From Rahnella rivi (GTDB lineage: Bacteria; Pseudomonadota; Gammaproteobacteria; Enterobacterales; Enterobacteriaceae), in the NCBI RefSeq assembly GCF_019049655.1, contig NZ_JAFMOX010000063.1, forward strand, positions 186,001-250,000: a DNA stretch of 64,000 nt, read 5' to 3'. The notes below the pieces were generated by a model, which saw nothing but the letters and a program-made list of their open reading frames with translations, was not told where the DNA came from and ran no database searches. Made by a program: the position numbers and the translations under genes. Positions 34,747 through 43,549 of the stretch are shown in pieces; position 1 is the first letter of the stretch, and every line of letters starts with the position of its first letter.

Positions 34747-36303
34747 TTATGCAGGATCAGGCAAGTTTGCGTCCGGTTCAGTTTTCATCTTCTCAGCATG
34801 CCGGGTTGCACCTTGGCGTTGCAGCCTGCGCTTAAGACAGTCAGCGATGTGTGCGAAAGCTGGCCCGATGTCCTCTTCCGGTACGCACCCGTAGCCCAGC
34901 AGCAGACCACGCCGCGGAGCGGGGCGCAGGTAGTAGGCGGAGAGCGGTCGGGTGAGCACATTTTTTTGTTCCAGCTCGGCGCTTAAGGCCACATCGTCAA
35001 TCGCGTCAGGCAGTGAGAGGATCAGGTGCAGCCCGGCGTTACTGTTTTCACACACAAATTCCGGACCAAGTTCCTGTTCGATCAGGCGGGTCAGGGCGCT
35101 GCGACGTTTACCGTAAATCAGCCGCATCCGGCGGATATGGGCGGCGTAATGTCCATCACTGATAAATTCGGCGAGCGTCAGCTGCGTTAACCCGTTGCCG
35201 CCACGGTATAACTCGGAATGCGCGATTTTCAGGCGCGATGCCAGAGGGCGGGGCAAAACCACATAGCTGATGCGCATGGCGGGATACAACGTTTTACTGA
35301 AAGTGCCGATATAAATCACCGGCGCATCGCTGCTTAGCCCCTGCAGCGCAGGGATCGGGCTGCCGGAATAACGGAACTCACTGTCGTAATCATCTTCCAC
35401 GATCCAGCTTCCCTGCTGCGCCGCCATCGCGAGAATTTTCTGTCGACGCGCCAGGCTCATCACCGAACCCAGCGGATAGTGATGTGACGGTGTCACGCAT
35501 ATCAGCTTCGGCGCACGGCTCTCGGGCGCGGATTCCGGCGGATTCATGCCGTTCTCGTCCACCTCAACCGGGTGTGTTTCTACACCATTCACCGACAATA
35601 CGTTACGGATCCCCCAGTAACTCGGCTCTTCAATCCAGGCCACATCGCCGGGATCGCACAGCATTTTCGCCAGCAAATCCAGCGCCTGATGCGTCCCTGC
35701 GGTGATGAGGATCTGGTCCGGTGTGCAGTCGACTGAGCGTGCGACGCGCAGGTAGTCGGCCAGCGCCTGCTGCAAGGGCGGGCAGCCACCGTGGCGGGAG
35801 TAGGTGAGAAACTCAGGATGCAGCCGGCGGCTCAGGCGGTTTTGCAATTTTCGCCAGACATCATGCGGGAACTGGGTGACATCCGGCACGCCGGGCATGA
35901 ACGCGCCCCACTGGTGCGAGGCTACGCCGGTGCGCGTCAGCAGTTGCGACCCCCGCCGGGAGAGCGTGACGTGGCTGCGAACCGGTGAACATTGGGTCGC
36001 CGTTTTATCGGCAATGACGCCGTCTTTCGGTAAATCGGCGGTGACGAATGTCCCGCTGCCTGTTCGGGTCTGAATATATCCCTCAGCCTGCAGTTGTTCA
36101 TAAGCGGCGAGCACCGTATTGCGCGAAATATCCAGTTCTTTAGCAAGGTCACGGGAGGCAGGAAGACGGCTGCCGGGGCTGATGCTGCCATCGAAGATAG
36201 CCTGTTGTAATGCCTGATAAACCCGTTTATTCAGGGTGCCGGGTAAGGCCGCTGAAATGCCGTTTAGCCGTTGCAAAATGAGGTCAGAGAGCAGAGAGCG
36301 CAA
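34747..36303 (-). CDS. MocR/GabR-type PLP-dependent transcriptional regulator
   Basis: 518 residues. The N-terminus has a GntR winged helix (SRLPASRDLAKELDISRNTVLAAYEQL, about 40-75). From about residue 140 follows a fold-type I aminotransferase domain with the PLP lysine in GTFSKTLYPAMRISYV. GabR of Bacillus binds GABA-PLP and activates gabTD. Here the gene is divergent from gabT with a 138-base spacer, the same arrangement. It may therefore respond to GABA or a related amine. The gene symbol is withheld because many MocR paralogues exist. Confidence 0.88.
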   Translation of the reverse strand: MRSLLSDLILQRLNGISAALPGTLNKRVYQALQQAIFDGSISPGSRLPASRDLAKELDISRNTVLAAYEQLQAEGYIQTRTGSGTFVTADLPKDGVIADKTATQCSPVRSHVTLSRRGSQLLTRTGVASHQWGAFMPGVPDVTQFPHDVWRKLQNRLSRRLHPEFLTYSRHGGCPPLQQALADYLRVARSVDCTPDQILITAGTHQALDLLAKMLCDPGDVAWIEEPSYWGIRNVLSVNGVETHPVEVDENGMNPPESAPESRAPKLICVTPSHHYPLGSVMSLARRQKILAMAAQQGSWIVEDDYDSEFRYSGSPIPALQGLSSDAPVIYIGTFSKTLYPAMRISYVVLPRPLASRLKIAHSELYRGGNGLTQLTLAEFISDGHYAAHIRRMRLIYGKRRSALTRLIEQELGPEFVCENSNAGLHLILSLPDAIDDVALSAELEQKNVLTRPLSAYYLRPAPRRGLLLGYGCVPEEDIGPAFAHIADCLKRRLQRQGATRHAEKMKTEPDANLPDPA

Positions 36304-36441
36304 AAGTGGATCCTCGAAATAAACAGAACTGGTTCTGGATTATAGGGCCGCTGACAGGATAAAAAACAAGGGCGGATAACAAATTTCACATGTCCTTTAC
36401 CCGTAACCTACAAAATATCAGCCTTCAGGCAGGAGCAAGAG

Positions 36442-37710
36442 ATGAGTCACAGCGAACTGGAAAAACGCCGTAAAGAAGCGACACCACGCGGTGTCGGCGT
36501 CATGTGTGATTTCTACGCAGCGAAAGCAGAAAATGCCACGCTGTGGGATGAAGAGGGCAGGGAGTACATCGATTTTACAGCGGGGATCGCCGTGCTCAAT
36601 ACCGGCCATCGTCACCCGAAAATTGTGGATGCCATCCGCAAACAGCTCGATCAGTTCACGCATACGGCCTATCAGATTGTGCCTTACGCCAGCTTTGTCA
36701 CGCTGGCAGAGCGCATCAACGCCATTTCTCCGGTGGCGGGAAAAGCCAAAACCACCTTTTTCTCCACCGGCGCTGAAGCGGTAGAAAACGCGGTGAAGAT
36801 TGCCCGCGCAGCCACTGGCCGCCCTGGCATCATTACGTTCTCCGGCGCGTTTCATGGCCGCACCCTGCTGACGATGGCGCTGACCGGAAAAGTGGTGCCG
36901 TACAAAGTGGGCTTCGGACCTTTCCCGGCGTCAGTATTCCACGCGCAGTTCCCCAATGCGCAGCACGGTGTCAGCACAGAAGCGGCGCTGGAGAGCATAG
37001 AACGTATTTTCCGCAGTGACATCAGCCCGCAGCAGGTCGCCGCGATAGTGTTTGAACCGGTACAGGGCGAGGGCGGTTTCAACATCGCACCGGAAGAATT
37101 CGTCAAAGGATTGCGCGCGCTGTGCGACCGTCACGGCATCGTGCTGATCGCCGACGAAGTGCAAAGCGGCTTTGCGCGCACCGGCAAAATGTTTGCGATG
37201 GAATATTACGGCGACGCTAAACCGGATTTAGTCACCATGGCGAAAAGCCTGGGTGGCGGGATGCCGATTTCCGGTGTCACCGGCCGGGCTGAGCTGATGG
37301 ATGCGCCTGAACCCGGCGGCCTCGGCGGGACCTATGCCGGTAACCCGCTGGCGGTGGCGTCTGCGCTGGCGGTACTGGATATCATCGAAGAAGAAAAGCT
37401 GTGCGATCGTGCTAACCGTCTCGGTGCTGAACTGGTTGAGGTGCTGGAAAAAGCCAAAGCCAGCTGCCCGGCGCTGGTGGACGTGCGTGCGCGCGGGTCT
37501 ATGGTGGCGGCTGAATTTAACGATCCGGCCACCGGAAAACCTTCTCCTGAACTGACTAAACAGTATCTGCGCAAAGCGCTGGATGCCGGTTTGCTGATGC
37601 TGAGTTGCGGCGTACACGGTAACGTGATCCGCTTCCTGTATCCGCTGACCATTCCCGACGCTCAGTTCAAAGCTGCACTGGCGATTTTGTCCCGCGTACT
37701 GGCTGGCTGA
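36442..37710 (+). CDS. gabT: 4-aminobutyrate aminotransferase
   Basis: 422 residues, close to E. coli GabT (426). It transfers the amino group of GABA to 2-oxoglutarate, giving succinate semialdehyde and glutamate. The PLP lysine falls at residue 268 in TMAKSLGGGMPISG, the same number as in E. coli, and the cofactor-binding segments FFSTGAEAVENAVKIAR and ADEVQSGFARTGK are intact. AGGAG lies 7 bases before the ATG. It is followed 8 bases later by gabD. Expected to be activated by the divergent MocR/GabR regulator. Confidence 0.93.
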   Translation: MSHSELEKRRKEATPRGVGVMCDFYAAKAENATLWDEEGREYIDFTAGIAVLNTGHRHPKIVDAIRKQLDQFTHTAYQIVPYASFVTLAERINAISPVAGKAKTTFFSTGAEAVENAVKIARAATGRPGIITFSGAFHGRTLLTMALTGKVVPYKVGFGPFPASVFHAQFPNAQHGVSTEAALESIERIFRSDISPQQVAAIVFEPVQGEGGFNIAPEEFVKGLRALCDRHGIVLIADEVQSGFARTGKMFAMEYYGDAKPDLVTMAKSLGGGMPISGVTGRAELMDAPEPGGLGGTYAGNPLAVASALAVLDIIEEEKLCDRANRLGAELVEVLEKAKASCPALVDVRARGSMVAAEFNDPATGKPSPELTKQYLRKALDAGLLMLSCGVHGNVIRFLYPLTIPDAQFKAALAILSRVLAG

Positions 37711-37718
37711 GGGAATCT

Positions 37719-39173
37719 ATGCAACTGAAACATCACAGGTTGCTGCGCCAGCAATGCCTGATCAACGGCGACTGGCTGGACAGCGAAAACGGCAAACGTG
37801 AAGACGTCATCAATCCGGCCACCGGTGCGGTGATCGCCAGCGTGCCACAAATTACCCCGGCGCAAACGGCGCAGGCTATTGTTTACGCAGAGCAGGCGCA
37901 GATTGGCTGGCGTGAGAAAACCGGCAAACAGCGCGCCGCACTGATGCAGAAATGGGCGCAACTGATGGTGGAGCACGCCGACGATCTGGCCGCGTTGCTG
38001 ACCGCAGAACAGGGCAAATCCCTTGCCGAGGCGCGGGGCGAAATCGTCTACGCCGCGTCGTTTATCGAATGGTTTGCTGAGGAAGCGAAGCGCATCGAAG
38101 GCAGCGTGCTGGCACCTGTTCAGGCCTCGCAACGTATGCTGGTGCTGAAACAGCCGATTGGCGTGTGCGCGGCGATCACCCCGTGGAATTTCCCGGCGGC
38201 GATGATCACCCGTAAAGCCGCACCGGCGCTGGCCGCAGGCTGCACGATGATCGTCAAACCGGCGGAACAGACGCCGCTGAGCGCGCTGGCACTCGGACAA
38301 CTGGCGATTGAGGCGGGTATTCCGGCCGGAGTGTTGCAGGTGATCACCGGTTCAGCGCGCGATGTCGGGAAAGTGCTGTGCGACAGCCCGGTGGTGCGCA
38401 AACTCAGCTTTACCGGTTCGACGGAAGTGGGGCGCATTCTGATGGCGCAAAGCGCGCAGACGGTGAAGAAACTCTCGCTTGAGCTTGGCGGAAATGCACC
38501 GTTTATCGTCTTCGATGACGCCAATCTGGAGCGCGCCGTGGCGGGGATCATGGCGTCGAAATTCCGCAACAGCGGGCAAACCTGCGTCTGCGCCAACCGT
38601 ATTTATGTCCAGCAGGGGATTTACCCTGCGCTGGTCGCCAGGCTGGTGGAAGAAGTGCAAAAGCTGAAGGTCGGCGACGGCACTGAAACCGGCGTTACGC
38701 AAGGCCCGCTCATCGATCATGATGCGATTGCGAAAGTGCGGGAACACATTGCTGATGCCTTGTCGCAAGGCGCCACGCTGCTGACCGGCGGCGAACCGCA
38801 CGCGCTGGGCGGAACCTTCTTCCAGCCGACGGTGATCGGCAATGTGACATCAGCGATGAAATTTGCCCGTGAAGAAACCTTCGGCCCGGTCGCGCCGGTG
38901 TTCAGTTTTACTGACGAAGCGCAGGCTGTGGCGATGGCTAACGATACGGAGTTCGGGCTGGCTGCTTATCTTTTCACCCGTGACGCGGCGCGCCAGTGGC
39001 GGGTTCCGGAAGCGCTGGAATATGGCATGGTCGGCATTAATACCGGTCTGATTTCAAACGAAGTGGCACCGTTCGGGGGGATCAAACAGTCCGGGCTGGG
39101 GCGTGAGGGGTCACGTCACGGCATGGACGATTATCTGGAAATGAAATATCTGTGCATCGAGCTGGCGGAGTAA
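37719..39173 (+). CDS. gabD: Succinate-semialdehyde dehydrogenase, NADP-dependent
   Basis: 484 residues, like E. coli GabD (482). It oxidises succinate semialdehyde to succinate. The active-site features are the Glu in SLELGGNAPFIVFDDANLE and the Cys in NSGQTCVCANRI; GSTEVGRILM is the cofactor loop. The TCVCAN double cysteine is the redox-sensitive pair seen in GabD. GAGGGAATCT precedes the ATG. Together with gabT it feeds GABA carbon to the TCA cycle; it could also take succinate semialdehyde from the kinase/phospho-lyase pair downstream (inference). Confidence 0.93.
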   Translation: MQLKHHRLLRQQCLINGDWLDSENGKREDVINPATGAVIASVPQITPAQTAQAIVYAEQAQIGWREKTGKQRAALMQKWAQLMVEHADDLAALLTAEQGKSLAEARGEIVYAASFIEWFAEEAKRIEGSVLAPVQASQRMLVLKQPIGVCAAITPWNFPAAMITRKAAPALAAGCTMIVKPAEQTPLSALALGQLAIEAGIPAGVLQVITGSARDVGKVLCDSPVVRKLSFTGSTEVGRILMAQSAQTVKKLSLELGGNAPFIVFDDANLERAVAGIMASKFRNSGQTCVCANRIYVQQGIYPALVARLVEEVQKLKVGDGTETGVTQGPLIDHDAIAKVREHIADALSQGATLLTGGEPHALGGTFFQPTVIGNVTSAMKFAREETFGPVAPVFSFTDEAQAVAMANDTEFGLAAYLFTRDAARQWRVPEALEYGMVGINTGLISNEVAPFGGIKQSGLGREGSRHGMDDYLEMKYLCIELAE

Positions 39174-39383
39174 TCCGTCACCACGCCGCAGATAAAGGTT
39201 CAGATAACGTGCAGTGATGCACACAAGCTGTGCAAGGTTTAACAATAAAAAGAAACTGAGTGGTCATGAGGCGCAAAAAAAATACATATTGCCTCAACAA
39301 AGCCTGTCCGTACGGCATTGCGCCTCGCGCGTAAGGCCGCACGGGCGGACTCCACAGGAATGGCATGGTTTATGCTTCATCAT

Positions 39384-39405
39384 AAAATATGATGCATCAT
39401 ATTTT
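39384..39405. promoter_or_regulatory. 22-bp perfect palindrome, probable GntR (FadR-type) operator
   Basis: The centre is TATGATGCATCATA, extended on both sides by AAAA/TTTT to a perfect 22-bp dyad, 58 bases before the binding-protein gene. Its left half contains TATGAT, a possible -10. The core TGATGCATCA recurs at 42777 and 47555. FCD-type GntR proteins bind short palindromes like this. Confidence 0.7.
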
Positions 39406-39462
39406 AACACGCCGTTTACTTTAGCGCTTTCCGCACTTTTTAAGTTAACCAGGAGTCACAGC

Positions 39463-40491
39463 ATGTTTAAGAAGATTGCACTGACCACTCTCCTCGCCGG
39501 TATGTTTTTTCAGGCTCAGGCCGAATCTCTGACCGTGATCTCATTTGGCGGCCTGAATAAGGACGCGCAGGATAAAGCGTTTTACAAACCCTTCGCCGCT
39601 GCCGGAAAGGGCACCATCGAACCGGGCGAATATAACGGTGAAATGGCGCGCATTCGTGCCATGGTCGAAACCGGACAGGTCGGCTGGGATGTGGTGGAAG
39701 TCGAAAGCCCGGAGCTTATCCGCGGCTGTGATGAAGGTCTGTTTGAACCTCTGGACTGGAACAAACTCGGCGATAAAACACAGTACGTACCGGGCGCGGT
39801 CACCGAATGCGGCGCGGGTATCTTCCTGTGGTCAACGGTACTGACTTATGACGCCAGCAAACTGAAAAAAGCGCCAACCAGCTGGGCGGATTTCTGGGAT
39901 GTGAAAGATTTTCCGGGTAAACGCGCACTGCGCAAAAGTGCCAAATTTACGCTGGAAATTGCGCTGCTGGCCGACGGCGTCAAACGCGCAGACATCTATA
40001 ACGTGCTGGCCACCCCGGCCGGTGTGGAACGTGCCTTCAAAAAACTCGACCAAATCAAACCCAATATTCAGTGGTGGGAATCCGGTGCTCAGCCGTTGCA
40101 GTGGCTGGTGTCCGGCGATGTGGTCATGAGCTCGGCCTATAATGGCCGCGTCAGCGCCGCACAGGCTGAAGGTCATGACTTCAAAATGGTCTGGGAAAAC
40201 AGCCTGTACGATCTCGACAGCTGGGCGATCGTCAAAGGCTCGAAACACAAAGAGCTGGCCGAACAGTTTATCGCCTTTGCCAACAAGCCTGAGAATCAGA
40301 AAGTCTTTGCCGAAACCATTCCTTACGGCCCGACTGAAAAATCCGTCACCGGCATGATCGATGCAAAATACGCGCAGAATCTCCCGACGGGTGAGAAAAA
40401 CCTGGCAGGCGCATTGCAGGTGGATACTCAGTTCTGGATCGAACACGGAGAAGATCTCGAGCAACGATTCAACGCCTGGGCTGCGAAATAA
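39463..40491 (+). CDS. Polyamine-type ABC transporter substrate-binding protein
   Basis: 342 residues from the ATG after AGGAGTCACAGC; the frame is open upstream but includes the operator. A signal peptide (MFKKIALTTLLAGMFFQAQA) is followed by ESLTVISFGG, as in PotD/PotF-like and YdcS-like proteins. WWESGAQPLQWLVSGDVVMS and SLYDLDSWAIVKGS are typical of the family. It is periplasmic. The ligand could be a polyamine, amino alcohol or related amine; neighbours encode amine catabolism. First gene of a three-gene transporter operon controlled by the 39384 palindrome. Confidence 0.87.
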   Translation: MFKKIALTTLLAGMFFQAQAESLTVISFGGLNKDAQDKAFYKPFAAAGKGTIEPGEYNGEMARIRAMVETGQVGWDVVEVESPELIRGCDEGLFEPLDWNKLGDKTQYVPGAVTECGAGIFLWSTVLTYDASKLKKAPTSWADFWDVKDFPGKRALRKSAKFTLEIALLADGVKRADIYNVLATPAGVERAFKKLDQIKPNIQWWESGAQPLQWLVSGDVVMSSAYNGRVSAAQAEGHDFKMVWENSLYDLDSWAIVKGSKHKELAEQFIAFANKPENQKVFAETIPYGPTEKSVTGMIDAKYAQNLPTGEKNLAGALQVDTQFWIEHGEDLEQRFNAWAAK

Positions 40492-40608
40492 CTCCCTTTC
40501 ATTTATCGGGCTGAACCGGCGAGACTCGCTGCCGTGATTCAGCCCGCACTCTCTTGTGCTCAGCACCTGTGAAACACGACATCAGAACACCCGCTGCGGG
40601 AGAAAAAT

Positions 40609-41874
40609 ATGAGCCAAACCGACATGCTGACCACACCGGTGCCGGACGCCGGGACATCAGGCCCGACCCTGCGTCAACGCCTGCGAAAAACAGAGGCCGC
40701 TTACACCCGCCGCTCTTTACTGCTGATTGCACCTTTACTGCTGTTTGTGATCGTCAGCTTTCTGTTTCCGATTGCGTCGATTTTAGTGAAAAGCGTCACC
40801 AACCCCGAACTGGGGGACACCCTGCCTGGCACGGTGACGCAGTTATCGCGCTGGGATGGCAACAGCGTGCCCGACGAAGCGACATTCAACGCCCTGGTGT
40901 CTGATCTGCGCAACGCACGCAGCAGCGGGCAAATGGCGGCGATTGCCAAACGTTTAAGCTATGAAGATAACCGCTACCGCAGCCTGATCACCGGCACGTT
41001 ACGCCATGTACCGGCAGGCAGCACCGCGGTGCGCGAAACGTTAATCCAAAGCCTGCCTTTGTGGGGCGAAGTCAGCACCTGGCAGACCCTCCGGCGTGCG
41101 GCAAAACCCGTCACCTCTCTCTATTTGTTATCAGCGTTTGACCGCAAGGTTGATGTCGATACCGGCCACATCGTTGCGCTGCCTGCGGATCAGGCGCTGT
41201 ACGTCAATGTGCTGCTCAGAACGCTGTGGATGGCGCTGGTCGTGACGTTGTGCTGCGTGCTGCTCGGGTATCCGCTGGCCTACTGGCTGGCAAAACAGCC
41301 CGCCGGGCGCGCCAATTTACTGATGATTTTGGTGCTGCTGCCTTTCTGGACGTCGCTGATTGTGCGCACCGCCAGCTGGATTGTGCTGTTGCAGTCCGGC
41401 GGGCTTATCAACCGCGCACTGCTTGGCACCGGCATTATCGATCAGCCGCTGGTCATGGTTTTTAACCGGCTGGGCGTTTACATCTCGATGACCCACATCA
41501 TGCTGCCGTTTATCGTGCTGCCTTTATATGCGGTGATGAAAGGCATTTCACCTAACTATGTGCGGGCGGCGATTTCGCTGGGCGCGCATCCGTTTTCTGC
41601 TTTCTGGCGGGTGTATGTGCCGCAAACCTATGCCGGTGTCACCGCAGGCGCATTGCTGGTGTTTATGATGGCGATTGGTTACTACATCACTCCCGCGCTG
41701 CTCGGCGGGCCGGGCGATCAGATGGTCAGCTACTTTGTGGCATTCTTTACCAACAGCACGATGAACTGGGGAATGGCCGCGGCGCTGGGCACACAGTTGC
41801 TGGTGATTGTGGTGTTGCTGTACATCGTTTATATCCGCGTCACGCGCACTAAAGCGGAAGTTGCCGCGCATTAA
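40609..41874 (+). CDS. Polyamine-type ABC transporter permease, PotB-like
   Basis: 421 residues, longer than E. coli PotB (275) because an extra periplasmic segment of about 130 residues follows TM1 (e.g. RYRSLITGTLRHVPAGSTAV). The C-terminal 220 residues are the BPD_transp_1 core with the coupling motif NYVRAAISLGAHPFSAFWRVYVPQ. This long form is known from PotB/PotH relatives in proteobacteria. GGGAG precedes the ATG. It pairs with the next gene. Confidence 0.87.
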   Translation: MSQTDMLTTPVPDAGTSGPTLRQRLRKTEAAYTRRSLLLIAPLLLFVIVSFLFPIASILVKSVTNPELGDTLPGTVTQLSRWDGNSVPDEATFNALVSDLRNARSSGQMAAIAKRLSYEDNRYRSLITGTLRHVPAGSTAVRETLIQSLPLWGEVSTWQTLRRAAKPVTSLYLLSAFDRKVDVDTGHIVALPADQALYVNVLLRTLWMALVVTLCCVLLGYPLAYWLAKQPAGRANLLMILVLLPFWTSLIVRTASWIVLLQSGGLINRALLGTGIIDQPLVMVFNRLGVYISMTHIMLPFIVLPLYAVMKGISPNYVRAAISLGAHPFSAFWRVYVPQTYAGVTAGALLVFMMAIGYYITPALLGGPGDQMVSYFVAFFTNSTMNWGMAAALGTQLLVIVVLLYIVYIRVTRTKAEVAAH

Positions 41875-41886
41875 AGGAGCCCGAAA

Positions 41887-42726
41887 ATGAAACATCAAAT
41901 GAGACAGAAAGGGGCATTGTTGCTGCGTTTATGGCGCTGGTTTTTCAACTTCTACAGCGCGGCGATCCTGCTATTTCTGATTGTGCCGGTGCTGATCATC
42001 GTGCCGCTGTCGTTTAATGCCGGGTCTTTTCTCAGCTATCCGCTCACCGGATTTTCGCTGCGCTGGTATCACACCTTTTTTCATTCGGATGAATGGCTGA
42101 GTTCGCTGGGGAACAGTCTGTTGATTGCGCCGCTGGCGACCCTTCTGGCGACGGTGCTGGGCGTACTGGCCTCGGTCGGGCTGGTGCGCGGGGAGTTTCG
42201 CGGTAAATCACTGGTGATGGCTGTCCTGATTTCGCCGATGATTGCGCCGGTGGTGATCATCGCGGTCGGCATGTTCTTCTTTTTTGCACGTATTTCGCTG
42301 CTCAACAGCTACCTCGGGCTGGTGCTGGCACACGCCATGCTTGGCGTGCCTTTTGTGGTGATCACCGTCACGGCGATTCTCAAAAACTACGACCGTAATC
42401 TCTCGCGGGCCGCAGCCAGTCTGGGGGCTTCGCCTCTGACCGTTTTTCGCAAAGTGACCCTGCCGCTCATCGCACCCGGCGTGTTCTCCGGTGCGCTGTT
42501 TGCGTTTGCCGCGTCATTCGATGAAGTGGTGGTGACACTGTTCCTCGCCAGCCCGCGCCAGAGAACGCTCCCTATCCAGATGTTCGCCGGAATCCGCGAA
42601 AATCTCGATCCGACCATAGCCGCTGCGGCGTCACTGATGGTAGGCGCCTCACTGATTTTACTGGTGGTGATGGAACTGCTGCGCCGTCGCGGCGAACGTC
42701 TGCGTCACTCCGGCGCCACGCATTAA
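41887..42726 (+). CDS. Polyamine-type ABC transporter permease, PotC-like
   Basis: 279 residues with six membrane segments, the PotC/PotI length. Coupling motif: YDRNLSRAAASLGASPLTVFRKVTLP. A strong AAGGAG lies 8 bases before the ATG, 12 bases after the PotB-like stop. It ends the transporter operon; a strong terminator follows. No ATPase gene is present in this operon, so the PotA-type protein at 33.4 kb is the likely partner. Confidence 0.88.
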   Translation: MKHQMRQKGALLLRLWRWFFNFYSAAILLFLIVPVLIIVPLSFNAGSFLSYPLTGFSLRWYHTFFHSDEWLSSLGNSLLIAPLATLLATVLGVLASVGLVRGEFRGKSLVMAVLISPMIAPVVIIAVGMFFFFARISLLNSYLGLVLAHAMLGVPFVVITVTAILKNYDRNLSRAAASLGASPLTVFRKVTLPLIAPGVFSGALFAFAASFDEVVVTLFLASPRQRTLPIQMFAGIRENLDPTIAAAASLMVGASLILLVVMELLRRRGERLRHSGATH

Positions 42727-42740
42727 GCCACTTTTTCATC

Positions 42741-42767
42741 AGAGGACTTTACAGGTCCTCTTTTTTT
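42741..42767 (+). terminator. Rho-independent terminator after the transporter genes
   Basis: AGAGGAC / GTCCTCT with loop TTTACAG, followed by a run of seven T. It separates transport from catabolic genes, so the latter need the promoter just downstream. Confidence 0.88.
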
Positions 42768-42794
42768 GATTATTCCTGATGCATCAAATATCAA
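42766..42794 (+). promoter_or_regulatory. Promoter of the SDR-kinase-aminotransferase operon with TGATGCATCA operator
   Basis: TTGATT (42766-42771) and TATCAA (42789-42794) are 17 bases apart and can act as -35 and -10. The operator core TGATGCATCA (42777-42786) lies between them, so a bound repressor would block polymerase. The same core occurs upstream of the binding-protein gene and in the GntR promoter. Confidence 0.6.
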
Positions 42795-42814
42795 AAGCAA
42801 CCGAGGCAATCACC

Positions 42815-43549
42815 ATGACCGAAAAAAAGACATTGTTACTGACCGGGGCGAGCCGGGGTATCGGACACGCGACGGTCAAACATTTTTACGCGGCGGGCTG
42901 GCGGATTTTTACGGCCTCGCGCCAGAACTGGGTGGATGAATGTCCGTGGGCAGAAGGTTTTCTGAACCATATTCATCTGGATCTGGAAGATATCGACAGC
43001 GTGCAGAATGCCCTGCCGATGATCAAAGAACGTCTCGGCGGCAGGCTGGATGCGCTGGTAGACAACGCCGGGATGTCACCCAAAACGGCCACCGGCGGTC
43101 GCCTCGGCGTGCTCGACAGTGATTACGCCACCTGGCTGAAAGTGTTTAACGTCAATCTTTTCTCCACCGCGATGCTGGCCACCGGCCTGTTCGATGAGCT
43201 AAAAGCGGCGCAGGGCAGCATCATCAATGTCACCTCGATTGCCGGCAGCAAAGTGCATCCGTTTGCCGGTGTGGCTTACGCCTGTTCTAAAGCGGCGCTC
43301 TCGACGCTGACCCGCGAGATGGCGCACGAGTTCGGGCCTCACGGCGTGCGCGTAAACGCTATCGCACCCGGCGAAATTGATACCTCCATCCTCTCGCCCG
43401 GCACACAAGAGATTGTGGAACGCAGCGTGCCGTTGCAGCGTCTGGGCAAAGCGGAGGAAGTGGCGTCATTGATCTATTTCCTCTGCACCTCCGGCGCTTC
43501 TTACGTCAACGGGGCGGAGATCCACGTCAACGGCGGTCAACATGTCTGA
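42815..43549 (+). CDS. Short-chain dehydrogenase/reductase (SDR)
   Basis: 244 residues from the ATG after CCGAGGCAATCACC; an earlier in-frame ATG lies inside the operator. Classical SDR: TGASRGIG for NAD(P), NAG (residues 84-86), catalytic Ser141, Tyr155 and Lys159 (YACSK). The substrate is unknown. Its gene overlaps the kinase gene by 8 bases. In this operon it may oxidise or reduce a hydroxyl of the amine substrate or its aldehyde product; this is inference only. Confidence 0.87.
   Translation: MTEKKTLLLTGASRGIGHATVKHFYAAGWRIFTASRQNWVDECPWAEGFLNHIHLDLEDIDSVQNALPMIKERLGGRLDALVDNAGMSPKTATGGRLGVLDSDYATWLKVFNVNLFSTAMLATGLFDELKAAQGSIINVTSIAGSKVHPFAGVAYACSKAALSTLTREMAHEFGPHGVRVNAIAPGEIDTSILSPGTQEIVERSVPLQRLGKAEEVASLIYFLCTSGASYVNGAEIHVNGGQHV

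Noticed and set aside
39306..39352. Imperfect GC-rich inverted repeat (GTCCGTACGGC and a GCCGCACGGGCGGAC-like arm)
   Set aside because: Arms match poorly, no T-run follows and no riboswitch or sRNA family could be recognised.
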